64,000 bases of DNA, from positions 1 through 64,000 of the forward strand of contig JADJSD010000011.1 of assembly GCA_016711875.1 (NCBI GenBank). The letters are read 5' to 3'. The translations under genes were made by a program, and so were the position numbers. Below, piece by piece: positions 34,523 to 43,784 of the stretch. The notes under the pieces were generated by a model that did no database searches, had not been told where the DNA came from, and saw only the letters and a program-made list of their open reading frames with translations. The stretch is from Betaproteobacteria bacterium. Its GTDB lineage: Bacteria > Pseudomonadota > Gammaproteobacteria > Burkholderiales > Usitatibacteraceae. Positions within the stretch are counted from its first letter, which is position 1, and each line of letters starts with the position of its first letter.

Positions 34523-35620
34523 TCAGCGACCCTTGAGGGCGATGCGGTAGATGGCGTTCGCGTGGTCGTCCGAGACGAGCAGCGCGCCATCGGGCATCAC
34601 CTGCACGTCCACCGGGCGGCCCCAGGCCTTGTCGGCGGCGGCGTCGAGGAACCCCTCGGCGAACACCGCGTGCTCGACGACCTTGCCGCCTTCCACCTTG
34701 GCGCGCATCACGCGGTAGCCGCTCTTCTTCGAGCGGTTCCACGAGCCGTGCTCGGCGATGAAGGCCTGGTTCGCGTACTCGGCCGGGAACATGGCGCCGG
34801 TGTAGAAGCGCATCCCCAGGCCCGCCACGTGCGCGCCGAACTTCTGCGCGGGCGGAGTGAACTCCGCGCACTTCTTCCCCTTGGCGAAATCCGGGTCGGC
34901 GATCTCGCCGGCGTGGCAGTGGGGAAAGCCGAAGTGCATCCCGGCCCGCGGCGCATGGTTGAGCTCGTCGGGCGGGATGTCGTCGCCCATCATGTCGCGG
35001 CCGTTGTCGGTGAACCACAGCTCCTTCGTGACCGGGTGCCAGTCGAAGCCCACAGTGTTGCGCACCCCGCGTGCGAAGACCTCCATCGCGCTGCCGTCGG
35101 GCTTGATGCGCGTGATGGATGCATACGGTTCCTCGCGGTCGCACACGTTGCAGGGCGCGCCCACCGGCACGTAGAGCCAGCCGTCCGGGCCGAAGCGGAT
35201 GAATTTCCAGCCGTGGTGACGGTCGCCGGGGTACTTGTCCGTGACGAGCACGGGCTTGGGGGCGCGGGGCAGCTGCGATTCGATCGCGTCGTAGCGCCAG
35301 ATGCGGTTCACCTCGGCCACGTAGAGGTTGCCGTCCTTCATCGCCACGCCGTTGGGCATGTTGAGGCCGCTCGCGATCGTGACCGTCTCGAGGGCCTTCT
35401 TGCCATCGTGGCGGATCGCGTACACGTTGCCCGCTGAGCGCGTGGAGACGAAGAGCCAGCCTTTCTCCCCCAGGGCGAGCGACCGCGCGTCCTTCACGTT
35501 TTCCGCGAAGAGCGTGATCTCGAAGCCGGCGGGCAGCTTCACGCGCTCGATGGGCGGGGCGGCCACGGCCGGCGCGGCGGCCAGGGCGAAGGCGAGGGCG
35601 AGACGGGCGAGAGGTGTCAT
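34523..35620 (-). CDS. PQQ-dependent sugar (sorbosone-type) dehydrogenase-like protein
   Basis: 365 aa periplasmic six-bladed propeller. Signal peptide ~1-20 ('LALAFALAAAPAVAAPP'). 'LPAGFEITLFAENVKDARSL', 'GDRHHGWKFIRFGPDGWLYV' and 'HVAGLGMRFYTGAMFPAEY' match the soluble aldose/sorbosone dehydrogenase group. A paired-cysteine loop 'GAPCNVCDREEPYAS' is present. No cytochrome or PQQ-synthesis genes are nearby. It diverges from the esterase gene with a 22-bp gap. Confidence 0.88.
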   Translation of the reverse strand: MTPLARLALAFALAAAPAVAAPPIERVKLPAGFEITLFAENVKDARSLALGEKGWLFVSTRSAGNVYAIRHDGKKALETVTIASGLNMPNGVAMKDGNLYVAEVNRIWRYDAIESQLPRAPKPVLVTDKYPGDRHHGWKFIRFGPDGWLYVPVGAPCNVCDREEPYASITRIKPDGSAMEVFARGVRNTVGFDWHPVTKELWFTDNGRDMMGDDIPPDELNHAPRAGMHFGFPHCHAGEIADPDFAKGKKCAEFTPPAQKFGAHVAGLGMRFYTGAMFPAEYANQAFIAEHGSWNRSKKSGYRVMRAKVEGGKVVEHAVFAEGFLDAAADKAWGRPVDVQVMPDGALLVSDDHANAIYRIALKGR

Positions 35621-35642
35621 GGAGGTCGGGTAGTATGGGGCG

Positions 35643-36488
35643 ATGACATTCTATGGCATGGCGGCGAGGGGTCGGGCGTGGGTTCTTGCGGCCCTCGTGT
35701 CCGTGCTGGCCGCCTGCGGCGGCGGTGGCGGTGGCGGCGCAGGTCCCTCATCGACCCCGCCGGGGGGGCCTCCTGCCGTTTCGACGGCGTTCGAGATCGC
35801 TTCCGTCGAGACGGGCATGACCTATGGCGTGCAGGTCTGGCTTCCGGCCGGTTACGACGCCGCCGGCCCGCTTCTCCCGGCGATCTACGCGACGGACAGC
35901 GAGTACCGCTTCACGACGCTCACGTCGGTGCTGCAGGCATCGCGGCGGCGGGCGATCCTCGTCAACGTGGCGGCGATGTCGTCGGCGCGGCGGTTCGTCG
36001 ACTTCACGATGCCCGGCGCCGAGGCCTACCACCGGTTCCTCACCCGCGAGCTCATTCCCTTCGTCGAGGCGCGCTGGCGCGTCGACGGCGCGAAACGCAC
36101 CCTTTCGGGCCATTCGCTCAGCGGGCAGTTTGCGCTCTACGCCCTCTATCTCGAGCGCCCCGAAGCCCGCTTCTTCAGTTCGATCGTCTCTGGGGACGGC
36201 TCGTTCTGGTACACGCCCGACGGCCGGTATGTTCCGTCCCTGGAGGATCCGGTGCGGATGGAGCAGGCGATGCGCGACCGCAGTCGCCTGCTTCCGGTGA
36301 GCCTCGTCATCGCCGGGGCCGGCGTCGGCCCCAACGCGGTCCAGGGCACGATGCTCCACGACTTTCTCGCCGGTCGGGGCTACGAGGGACTTCGCCTCGC
36401 GAACCTCAACTACAACCTCGCACACATTCCGATGGACGGCCCTTCGTTCGGCGACGCGCTGAACTTCATCTACGGGCCCGTGAACTAG
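35643..36488 (+). CDS. Esterase-like alpha/beta hydrolase lipoprotein
   Basis: 281 aa. The lipobox 'VLAACGGG' is followed by seven glycines and a Pro/Ser-rich tether, so the enzyme is anchored and held away from the membrane. The nucleophile elbow is 'SGHSLSGQFALYALY'. The preceding 'RELIPFVEARWRVDGAKR' is typical of the Fes/IroE/esterase D family. The catalytic His is probably in 'YNLAHIPMDGPSF'. It could hydrolyse siderophore esters given the iron-type ABC genes nearby, but general carboxylesterase activity is equally possible. Confidence 0.85.
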   Translation: MTFYGMAARGRAWVLAALVSVLAACGGGGGGGAGPSSTPPGGPPAVSTAFEIASVETGMTYGVQVWLPAGYDAAGPLLPAIYATDSEYRFTTLTSVLQASRRRAILVNVAAMSSARRFVDFTMPGAEAYHRFLTRELIPFVEARWRVDGAKRTLSGHSLSGQFALYALYLERPEARFFSSIVSGDGSFWYTPDGRYVPSLEDPVRMEQAMRDRSRLLPVSLVIAGAGVGPNAVQGTMLHDFLAGRGYEGLRLANLNYNLAHIPMDGPSFGDALNFIYGPVN

Positions 36489-36494
36489 CGCCGC

Positions 36495-36980
36495 TCAGGG
36501 CCTGGCGCGTCCCGGCGGCGCGAGGATCTTGTCCATCGCCGCCGCATCGAATCCGCGCATGCGCATGTCGCCCACGATGATGAGCGGCAGCGTGCGCCCG
36601 CCGAACTCCCGGAACTCGCGCATGCCGTCCTCGGCGACCTCGACGTCGATCTCGCGCACCTCCATGCCCTTCTGCGCGAACCAGGCGCGCGCGCGCTTGG
36701 ACACGGGGCACCATTCGGCCGAGTACATCGTGATGGCGATGGTGCCCGGAGCGACCGTGGTGGGAGGCGGCGCGCGGCGGATCACCTCCGTCCAGTTGTC
36801 CACCTGCGCCGGGCCGGCATGGGACTGCAGGCCCACCTTCACATCCTTGAGCTTGGCGTCATCCGGCGGGCGGTCGCCGTAATGGGTGCGGCCGTCGGGC
36901 CCGGTCCACTTGTAGACCTGGGCGGCGGCGGGCAGGGCAGCGAGGGCGATCAGCAGCAGGACGAACGGTCGGAACGGCAC
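36495..36980 (-). CDS. DUF4124 plus glutaredoxin-like periplasmic protein
   Basis: 161 aa. Signal peptide ~1-20 ('FVLLLIALAALPAAAQ'). DUF4124 follows ('VYKWTGPDGRTHYGDRPP', ~20-60), then a glutaredoxin-like domain (~80-155) with 'MYSAEWCPVSKRARAWF'. The redox motif is C-P-V-S, i.e. only the first Cys is kept, as in monothiol glutaredoxins. The cis-Pro segment is 'RTLPLIIVGD'. I chose the GTG at 36980 because GGAGG stands 7 bases upstream; the longer GTG at 37013 would overlap the upstream ABC gene. Likely a thiol/disulfide protein. Confidence 0.82.
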   Translation of the reverse strand: MPFRPFVLLLIALAALPAAAQVYKWTGPDGRTHYGDRPPDDAKLKDVKVGLQSHAGPAQVDNWTEVIRRAPPPTTVAPGTIAITMYSAEWCPVSKRARAWFAQKGMEVREIDVEVAEDGMREFREFGGRTLPLIIVGDMRMRGFDAAAMDKILAPPGRARP

Positions 36981-37005
36981 GGGGTACCTCCTCTCGGAAG
37001 CGATT

Positions 37006-38084
37006 CTACGCACTCACGAAGCGAAGTTCCGAGGCGGGGACGGAAAGGCCCACGCGGGTGCCCGCGGCGATCGGCAAGCGGCCGCGCTCGTGCGGGACGT
37101 CGGCGGTGACGAGTGCCTGGCCCACGCGGATCTCGTAGCGCAGGAATTCGCCCAGGAACTCCGAGCCCTCGACGGCGCCGTCCAGCCGCAACGCGCCCTC
37201 GGAAGGCGTGCGGCCGTCGCCATCGAAGTGCACCGCGTGCGGCCGGAAGGCGAGGTCGCTGCCTTCGGACGGCAGGTCGAGGTTCGGGGGAGGTCCACTT
37301 CCCCGATCTGGGTGGACGCGAAGCGCAGCCGGTCGCCCTCGCGCCGGAACTGGCCCGGGAAGAGGTTCACCGAGCCCACGAACTGCGCCACGAAACGGTT
37401 CGCCGGGTGGTCGAAGAGCTCGATGGGCGTGCCGACCTGCTGGATGACGCCCTGGTCCATCACGGCGATGCGGTGGCAGGTGGTGAGCGCCTCTTCCTGG
37501 TCGTGCGTCACGAAGATCGTCGTGATGCCCAGGCGCTTCTGGAGCTTCACCAGTTCCTGGCGCGTCTGCACGCGCAGCCTCGCGTCCAGGTTCGACAGCG
37601 GCTCGTCGAGCAGGAGCACCTGCGGCTCGATGGCGAGCGTGCGCGCGATGGCCACGCGCTGCTGCTGGCCGCCGGAGAGCTGGCCCGGGCGGCGCTTGCC
37701 GAGGGCGGAAAGCCCCACCAACTCGAGCGCCGCGGCCACCTTCTCGCGGATCTTCTCGCGCGGGAACTTGCGCTCCTCCAGGCCGAAGGCGACGTTCTGC
37801 TCGACCGTCATGTGCGGCCACAGGGCGTAGTTCTGGAACACCATGCCGACGTTGCGCTTCCAGGGCGGCGTGCCGGTCACGTCCTTGCCGCCCACGAGCA
37901 CGGAGCCGTGGCTGTGCTGGTTGAAGCCCGCGATGAGGCGAAGGAGCGTGCTCTTGCCCGAGCCCGAGGGGCCGAGGAGCGCGAAGAACTCGCCGGGCTC
38001 GATGGAGACGGTGATGTCCTTGAGCACCTGGGTCGTGCCGAAGGACAGCGCGACGTTGCGGATGTCGACGCCGACCGGGGTCAT
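37006..38084 (-). pseudogene. ABC importer ATPase (FbpC/PotA type), one-base frameshift near the C-terminus
   Basis: The nucleotide-binding domain is intact: Walker A 'GPSGSGKST', Q-loop 'VFQNYALWPHM', signature 'LSGGQQQRVAIART', Walker B 'VLLLDEPLSNLDARLR', H-loop 'FVTHDQEEA'. The C-terminal TOBE-like domain shifts frame at 'STQIGEVDLP'; it continues as 'PNLDLPSEGSDLAFRPHAVH' to 'ASELRFVSA'. Five Gs stand at 37286-37290 on the + strand where six would restore a ~359-aa protein. A homopolymer consensus error is the simplest explanation. Overlaps the permease by four bases. Confidence 0.88.
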
Positions 38085-39766
38085 GGCTTGCCTCCCGTGG
38101 GGTTCTGCGGCGCGTTGGCCGCGACGAAGCGATGCGACAGGTACGTGCCCACGGCGACCAGCACCACGGCGATGACGCCCAGGGCCGCGCCGGGGCCGCG
38201 CCCCGCGATCGACTGCATGTAGAGATAGATGCCGTAGGACATGGGCGCGAGGCTCTCGCGGCTGGTGAGCAGGATCGTCTCGGAGATCTCCACGGCCGCG
38301 GTGATGAAGCTGGTGACGAAGCCCGCGAGGATGCCGCCCGCCATGAGCGGCACCACCACGCGCCGGATCGTGCGCCAGCGGTTGGCGCCGAGGTTCTCGG
38401 CGGCCTCCTCGAGCGAGGGGTGCACCTGCTGCAGCGCCGCCATGCACGATCGCAGCGCGTAGGGCAGGCGCCGCACCGCGTAGGCCAGCACGAAGATGAG
38501 CCAGCTCGCCGTGAGCGCGCCACCGCCGAAGGGCAGTTCGATGCCGCGGAAGGTGCGCAGGTAGCCGATGCCCAGCACGACGCCCGGCATCGCGAGCGCC
38601 ACGGTGACGAGGTGATCCAGGAGGTGGCGGCCGGGCAGGGCCGTGCGCAGCACGATGTAGGCGATGGCGGTGCCGATGATCACGTCAAAGAGCGCCGCCA
38701 GGCCGCAGTAGAGGAAGGTGTTCCAGATCATCCGCGTCGAATCCTCGAACACGGTCGCGTAGTGGGCGAGCGTGAACTGCTCCGGCAGCACGGTGAAGCT
38801 CCAGACTTTCGAGAACGAGAGCAGCAGGATTCCCAGGTGCGGCGAAAGGACGAGGAAAAGCACCGCCGCGATCCAGCCGTAGGCGAGGACGCCCTGCCAC
38901 GGCGTGAGCCGGCGGCGCGGTGCCATGGCCCCGCCGCGCGAGACCACGGCGTAGTCGCGCCGCTTCACGAACCACCACGAGCCCGCCATCGCCGCGATGG
39001 AGAACACGACGAGGATCACGCAGATCACGTAGCCGATGGGGTCCTCGATGCCGATGGAGGTGACGCGCAGGTACGCCTGCGGGGCGAGCATGTTCGTCAC
39101 GTTGAGCACCAGGGGCGTTCCCAAGTCGTCGAACACCTTGATGAAGACGAGCGAGGCGCCGGCCACGTAGCCGGGAAGCGCGAGCGGAAAGACGATGCGC
39201 GAGAAAAGCCGCCAGCCGGAGCTGCCCAGGTTCTGCGCCGATTCCTCCATCGACGAATCGATGTTGGCGAGCGCCGCCGAGAGGTTCAGCAGGATGAAGG
39301 GAAAGTAGTGCAGCGTCTCGACGAAGATGACGCCGTTGAGGCCTTCCATGAGCGGCAGCGTGATGCCGAAGGCGTCCTTCAGGATGAGGTTGACGGACCC
39401 CGAGCGCCCGAAGAGCAGCTGCATGGCCGAGGCGCCCACGAAGGCGGGCATCACGAGGGGCAGCACGCCCAGGGTCTGGATGAGGATCGCGCCGCGGAAC
39501 TGGAAGCGCACCGTGAGGTAGGCGAGGGGCACGGCGATGAGCGTGGCGAAGGCGACCGTCAGGCCGGCCACGTACAGGCTGTTCGCGAAGGACTCCCGCA
39601 TGAGCGAGATCTGCGCGAACGCCGCGAAGTGCGCGAGGGTGAAGCCGCCCTGGCCGTCGGCGAAGGCGGTGACCACCACCGCCGCCACCGGGACGATGAG
39701 GAATGCGACGAGGAAGGCCGCGATCGCGAGGGCGACCGCGGCGACCGCGGGGGACGTGCGGGTCAA
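38081..39766 (-). CDS. Iron-type ABC importer permease (FbpB-like, duplicated)
   Basis: 561 aa inner-membrane protein made of two homologous six-helix halves. Each carries an EAA coupling loop: 'MEESAQNLGSSGWRLFSRIV' and 'LEEAAENLGANRWRTIRRVV'. This duplicated layout is typical of ferric-iron (FbpB/SfuB) and related phosphonate or thiamine-type importers. It overlaps the ATPase start by four bases and follows the binding protein by 7 bp, giving a standard binding protein-permease-ATPase operon. Confidence 0.9.
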   Translation of the reverse strand: MTRTSPAVAAVALAIAAFLVAFLIVPVAAVVVTAFADGQGGFTLAHFAAFAQISLMRESFANSLYVAGLTVAFATLIAVPLAYLTVRFQFRGAILIQTLGVLPLVMPAFVGASAMQLLFGRSGSVNLILKDAFGITLPLMEGLNGVIFVETLHYFPFILLNLSAALANIDSSMEESAQNLGSSGWRLFSRIVFPLALPGYVAGASLVFIKVFDDLGTPLVLNVTNMLAPQAYLRVTSIGIEDPIGYVICVILVVFSIAAMAGSWWFVKRRDYAVVSRGGAMAPRRRLTPWQGVLAYGWIAAVLFLVLSPHLGILLLSFSKVWSFTVLPEQFTLAHYATVFEDSTRMIWNTFLYCGLAALFDVIIGTAIAYIVLRTALPGRHLLDHLVTVALAMPGVVLGIGYLRTFRGIELPFGGGALTASWLIFVLAYAVRRLPYALRSCMAALQQVHPSLEEAAENLGANRWRTIRRVVVPLMAGGILAGFVTSFITAAVEISETILLTSRESLAPMSYGIYLYMQSIAGRGPGAALGVIAVVLVAVGTYLSHRFVAANAPQNPTGGKP

Positions 39767-39773
39767 GCGGGCG

Positions 39774-41075
39774 TCACTTGGCGCCGTTCGCCAGCTCGAC
39801 CGCCTTCGCGTAGTTGGCCTTCACCTTGGTGGCCCACTCCTCCTCGACCTTCGCCTTGGCCTTGGAGGCCTCGGCGTCCGTCTTCTTGGCCTTGAAGAGG
39901 GCGAGAAGCTGCTTGTCGGCGGCCTGCTTCTCGTCGACGACGGGCGTGAGCACGAGCTTGCGGGCTTCCTCGAGCGCCGGGCTCGGCTTGCCGCCGAGGC
40001 GCTTCTCCGCATCCAGGATGGCCTTCGTCGCGGCCACGAGCTCCTTGTGCCGGAAGGTGACCATCTGGTCGAACATCGAGAGCACCACGTAATAGCGCGA
40101 TTCCGACAGGTTCGAGTCGAAGTTCACCTTGGCCTGGATCTTCCCGCCGAAGGGGTTCGGGTAGCCGGCCGGGGCCTTCGCGTAGATCGAGGGCAGCACC
40201 GGCAGGCGGCTGATCTCCTTCTGCAGCAGGAGCGTCTGGCCTTCCTCGGAGAGCGTGAACTCGATGAAGCGCTTGCCGCCTTCCGGGCTCTTGCTGCCGT
40301 CGACCAGCGCGATGTTGGCCGGAACGATCGCGGTGACCGACGGATAGACGAACTCGACGGGCATGCCGGAATTCTTCGCGGCGAGGCCGAAGAAGTCGAT
40401 CACCAGGCCGATGCCGAACTGGCCGTTCGAGACGCCGTCGGGCACGCCGAAGCTGCGCTCGGTGATGGCCGCGCAGTTGCCGGTGATGGCGAGCATCTGC
40501 GCCCAGCCCTTGGTCCAGCCCTCGCCCTGCAGGATCGTTTCGACCGTGAGGTGCGTGGTGCCCGAGCGCGACGGGCTCGAGATGGCGAGGTGGCCGAAGT
40601 ACACGGGCTTCACGAGGTCCGCCCACTCCTTCGGCTCCGGGACGTTGTTCGCCTTCAGGTAGCGCGTGTTCCACATGAGGCCGTAGCCGGCGAGGGCCTG
40701 TCCCCGGTAGAAGCCTTCCGGGTCGTTCACCGGGTAGTTGCCGACCTTGGCGGGAATGGCCGGATTGCCCGGGCCGATCTTCGCGAGGAGCTTCGCGCTC
40801 GAGAGCACCTCGAAGGCATCCGGCGCGGAGGCCCAGAAGACCTCGGGACGCGAGCCCGCGGGCTGCTCGCGCACGTACGCGATGCCGGCGGCCGTGTTCT
40901 TGTTCAGGATCTCGAGCTTGTCGCCGGGGTACCTGGCCTCGAACGCCTTCTTGTAGGCCGTGGTGAGTTCCTTCGGGAACGAGGTCACGACCGTGACCGT
41001 GTCGGCCAGGGCTGAAAGGGGGACGAGCGTGGCGGCGAGGGCGAGCGCGATGCGCCGGGCCGGGGGAAATGTCAT
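39774..41075 (-). CDS. ABC importer periplasmic solute-binding protein (iron/ phosphonate type)
   Basis: 433 aa. Signal peptide ~1-24 ('ALAATLVPLSALAD'). 'VTVVTSFPKELTTAYKKAFE' and 'GYGLMWNTRYLKANNVPEPK' place it in the extracellular solute-binding family 1/Fbp-like group. A ~80-residue Lys/Ala/Glu-rich helical tail at the C-terminus ('KAKKTDAEASKAKAKVEEEW') is longer than usual and predicted coiled coil. Conserved Tyr ligands for Fe(III) could not be assigned securely, so the ligand is open. ATG 41075 follows GAGGAG. Confidence 0.87.
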   Translation of the reverse strand: MTFPPARRIALALAATLVPLSALADTVTVVTSFPKELTTAYKKAFEARYPGDKLEILNKNTAAGIAYVREQPAGSRPEVFWASAPDAFEVLSSAKLLAKIGPGNPAIPAKVGNYPVNDPEGFYRGQALAGYGLMWNTRYLKANNVPEPKEWADLVKPVYFGHLAISSPSRSGTTHLTVETILQGEGWTKGWAQMLAITGNCAAITERSFGVPDGVSNGQFGIGLVIDFFGLAAKNSGMPVEFVYPSVTAIVPANIALVDGSKSPEGGKRFIEFTLSEEGQTLLLQKEISRLPVLPSIYAKAPAGYPNPFGGKIQAKVNFDSNLSESRYYVVLSMFDQMVTFRHKELVAATKAILDAEKRLGGKPSPALEEARKLVLTPVVDEKQAADKQLLALFKAKKTDAEASKAKAKVEEEWATKVKANYAKAVELANGAK

Positions 41076-41130
41076 GGGGACTCCTCGGGGATGAACGGAA
41101 CTGCTGACAGCGGTCGGTTTTTTGGGAATG

Positions 41131-41136
41131 ATTCTA
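41131..41136 (-). promoter_or_regulatory. Probable -10 element TAGAAT for the ABC importer operon
   Basis: On the minus strand TAGAAT is preceded 16 bp upstream by a weak TCGAAA -35. It lies 55 bases upstream of the binding-protein start. The 172-bp gap also has to serve the divergent GGDEF-EAL gene, for which no clear promoter is visible. Confidence 0.35.
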
Positions 41137-41247
41137 GCAGTCCACGTGTTGGTTTCGATTGCAATTGTCCTTGTGCTGCGCTGCACAGGGGCTTTCTGGA
41201 GCCCGTGCTAACTTTTCCCGCATGAACCCCGGTCCCACCCGACTGCC

Positions 41248-43743
41248 ATGGCCGTGAAGCCCGCCGACCCGCGCCTGAGGAGCGTCGCCGAGATCCTCGA
41301 CGACCCCTCGGCCCATGCGGCGCTCTTCGACGCCTTTCCGAGCCTCGTCTGGTGCGCGGACGCGGAGGGCGGCTGCACGTTCGTGAACCAATCCTGGGCC
41401 GATTACACGGGCCGCAGCCTCGAGCGCGAGCGCGGCCCCGGCTGGCTCGAGTCGGTCCATGCCGACGACCGGCCGGGCCTGGGGCGCCTGTGGACGGAGG
41501 CGTTCGGCCTGCGCGGGCGACTCGAATCGGAATTCCGGCTGCGCCGTGCCGACGGCGAGTACGGCTGGGTGCACCTGTCGGCGGAGCCCGTCTCGGGCGA
41601 CGACGGGCGCCTTGCCGGCTACCTGGGCACCTGTCACGACATCAGCGAAAGGCGGGACGCCGAACTGTCGGCGCGCGCCAAGGAGGGCGAGATCCGCACC
41701 CTGGCCGACAACGTGCCGGTGCTCATCGCCTACTTCGCCGCCGAGAACCTTCGTTGCATCTTCGCCAACAAGTCCTACGCCCGGATGTGGGGCTGGGACG
41801 AGCAGTCCATCGTCGGGCGCACCGTTCGCGAGGTGATCGGCGAGGAGGGCTATGCCGAGATCGGCCCGCACATCGACCGCGTCGTGAAGGGCGAGACGGT
41901 CACCTACGAGCGTCCCGTCAAGGCGGCCGACGGCACGCCGCGCGTGCTGGAGGTGAACCTGCTGCCCCAGTTGTCGGAATCGGGCGAGGCCATCGCCGCG
42001 TTCGTGCTCATCAGCGACATCACGCGCCATCGCCTGGCCGAGCAGGCCGTGCGCGAAAGCGAGGAGCGGCTGCGCAAGTTCTCCGACGCGACCCACGAGG
42101 GCATCGTCTTCCACGACAAGGGCATCATCACCGACTGCAACGACGCCGCCCTGCGCCTGGCGGATTGCCGGTACGAGGACATGGTCGGCCAGCCCGTGCT
42201 CGCCTTCGTGCCGCCGGACGGCCGCGACCTCGTGATGAACAACATCCGCATGGGCTTCGAGCGCCCGTACGAGGGGGAATTGCTCACGAAGACCGGGCGC
42301 CGCGTGCCCGTGGAGTTCACGGGCAAGGTGATGCCCTTCAAGGGGCAGCAGTACCGCATGACGGTCGTGCGCGACATCAGCGACCGCAAGGAAGCCGAGG
42401 CCCGCATCCAGTTCCTCGCGCACCACGACGTGCTCACGGGGCTGCCCAACCGCACGCTCCTCATGGACCGCCTCGAGTTCATCCTCGCCTCGGCCCGCCG
42501 GCGCGACTCGAAGGTGGGCGTGATCTTCCTGGACCTCGACAATTTCAAGACGGTGAACGATTCGCTGGGCCACGCCGCGGGCGACGCGCTGCTGCGCGTG
42601 GTGGCGAGCCGGATCGAGGACGCCCTGCGCAGCGTGGACGTGGTCTCGCGCCTGGGCGGCGACGAATTCCTCGTGGTGCTGCCGGATCTCGACAGCGAGC
42701 AGGCACCCGTCGCGGTGGCCGAAAAGCTCCTCGCGGCGGTGTGCGAGCCGGTGATGGTCGAGGGCCAGAGCCTCACCGTGAGCCCGTCGATCGGCATCGC
42801 CGTCTTCCCGCGCGACGGCAACAATGCCGATACGCTCATCATGAACGCGGACGCGGCCATGTATCTCGCCAAGGACCGCGGCCGGGCCAACTACCAGTTC
42901 TTCAGCCAGCGGCTCTCGCAGGCGGCCTTCAACACGCTCTCCCTCGAGGCGCGGCTGCGCGAGACGATCCGGGACGAGGGCTTCGTGCTGCACTACCAGC
43001 CGCAGGTGCGCGTGGACACCGGCCGGCTGGTGGGCATCGAGGCGCTGGTGCGCTGGCCGCAGGCCGACGGCGCGATGGTGATGCCGAACGACTTCATTCC
43101 CGTGGCGGAGCAACGCGGCCTCATCATGCCGATCGGGGCGTGGGTGCTGCGCACCGCCTGCCGCCAGAACCGCCTGTGGCAGAACGCGGGATTGCCGAAG
43201 GTGCCGATCGCCGTGAATCTCTCGGCCATCCAGTTCAAGCAGAAGAACCTCGTCGAGGAGGTCCAGAAGGTCCTCGCCGAGACGGGCCTCGAGCCCGCGT
43301 GGCTCGCCTTCGAATTGACGGAAGGCATGCTCGTCGCCGAGACGCCCGATCTCAAGCGCACGCTCGAGGGACTGCAGGCCCTGGGCGTGAAGCTCGCGAT
43401 CGACGATTTCGGCACGGGCCACTCGTCGCTCGCGCACCTGAAGCGCTGGCCCATCGACAAGCTGAAGATCGACCGCACGTTCGTGCGCGACGTGCCCGGC
43501 GACGCCGACGCCTCGGCCATCACGGGCGCGGTGGTGGACCTCGCGCGGAACCTCGGGATCACCGTCATCGCCGAGGGCGTCGACCACGAGGCCCAGGTGC
43601 AGTTCCTGCTGGAGCGCGGTTGCGAGGAGATGCAGGGCTACCTCGTCGCGCACCCGATGCCCGCGGCCGACATGGCCGCATTCCTCGCCGAGCGCCGGTT
43701 CGACCCCGACGCGCCGACCGCCTCCGTCCCACGGAGCGCCTGA
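41248..43743 (+). CDS. PAS-PAS-PAS-GGDEF-EAL cyclic-di-GMP turnover protein
   Basis: 831 aa, soluble, no membrane helices. Three PAS domains: ~25-135 ('VWCADAEGGCTFVNQSWADY'), ~150-260 ('NLRCIFANKSYARMWGWD') and ~270-385 ('GIVFHDKGIITDCNDAALRL'). The GGDEF domain (~395-555) keeps the intact active site 'SRLGGDEFLVVLPD', and the EAL domain (~570-820) has 'GIEALVRWPQ' with 'IAVNLSAIQFKQ' and 'IDDFGTGHSSLAHLKRWPID'. Both catalytic motifs look functional, so it may switch between synthesis and hydrolysis of c-di-GMP. It diverges from the ABC importer operon. Confidence 0.93.
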   Translation: MAVKPADPRLRSVAEILDDPSAHAALFDAFPSLVWCADAEGGCTFVNQSWADYTGRSLERERGPGWLESVHADDRPGLGRLWTEAFGLRGRLESEFRLRRADGEYGWVHLSAEPVSGDDGRLAGYLGTCHDISERRDAELSARAKEGEIRTLADNVPVLIAYFAAENLRCIFANKSYARMWGWDEQSIVGRTVREVIGEEGYAEIGPHIDRVVKGETVTYERPVKAADGTPRVLEVNLLPQLSESGEAIAAFVLISDITRHRLAEQAVRESEERLRKFSDATHEGIVFHDKGIITDCNDAALRLADCRYEDMVGQPVLAFVPPDGRDLVMNNIRMGFERPYEGELLTKTGRRVPVEFTGKVMPFKGQQYRMTVVRDISDRKEAEARIQFLAHHDVLTGLPNRTLLMDRLEFILASARRRDSKVGVIFLDLDNFKTVNDSLGHAAGDALLRVVASRIEDALRSVDVVSRLGGDEFLVVLPDLDSEQAPVAVAEKLLAAVCEPVMVEGQSLTVSPSIGIAVFPRDGNNADTLIMNADAAMYLAKDRGRANYQFFSQRLSQAAFNTLSLEARLRETIRDEGFVLHYQPQVRVDTGRLVGIEALVRWPQADGAMVMPNDFIPVAEQRGLIMPIGAWVLRTACRQNRLWQNAGLPKVPIAVNLSAIQFKQKNLVEEVQKVLAETGLEPAWLAFELTEGMLVAETPDLKRTLEGLQALGVKLAIDDFGTGHSSLAHLKRWPIDKLKIDRTFVRDVPGDADASAITGAVVDLARNLGITVIAEGVDHEAQVQFLLERGCEEMQGYLVAHPMPAADMAAFLAERRFDPDAPTASVPRSA

Positions 43744-43784
43744 CGGCATCGGGTACCATGCGTCGGTTCCCGAGGAGACCGACC

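Noticed and set aside
41110..41145. Possible Fur box upstream of the iron-type ABC importer
   Set aside because: Only a short GGAATGATTC-like core resembles the consensus; too weak to call.
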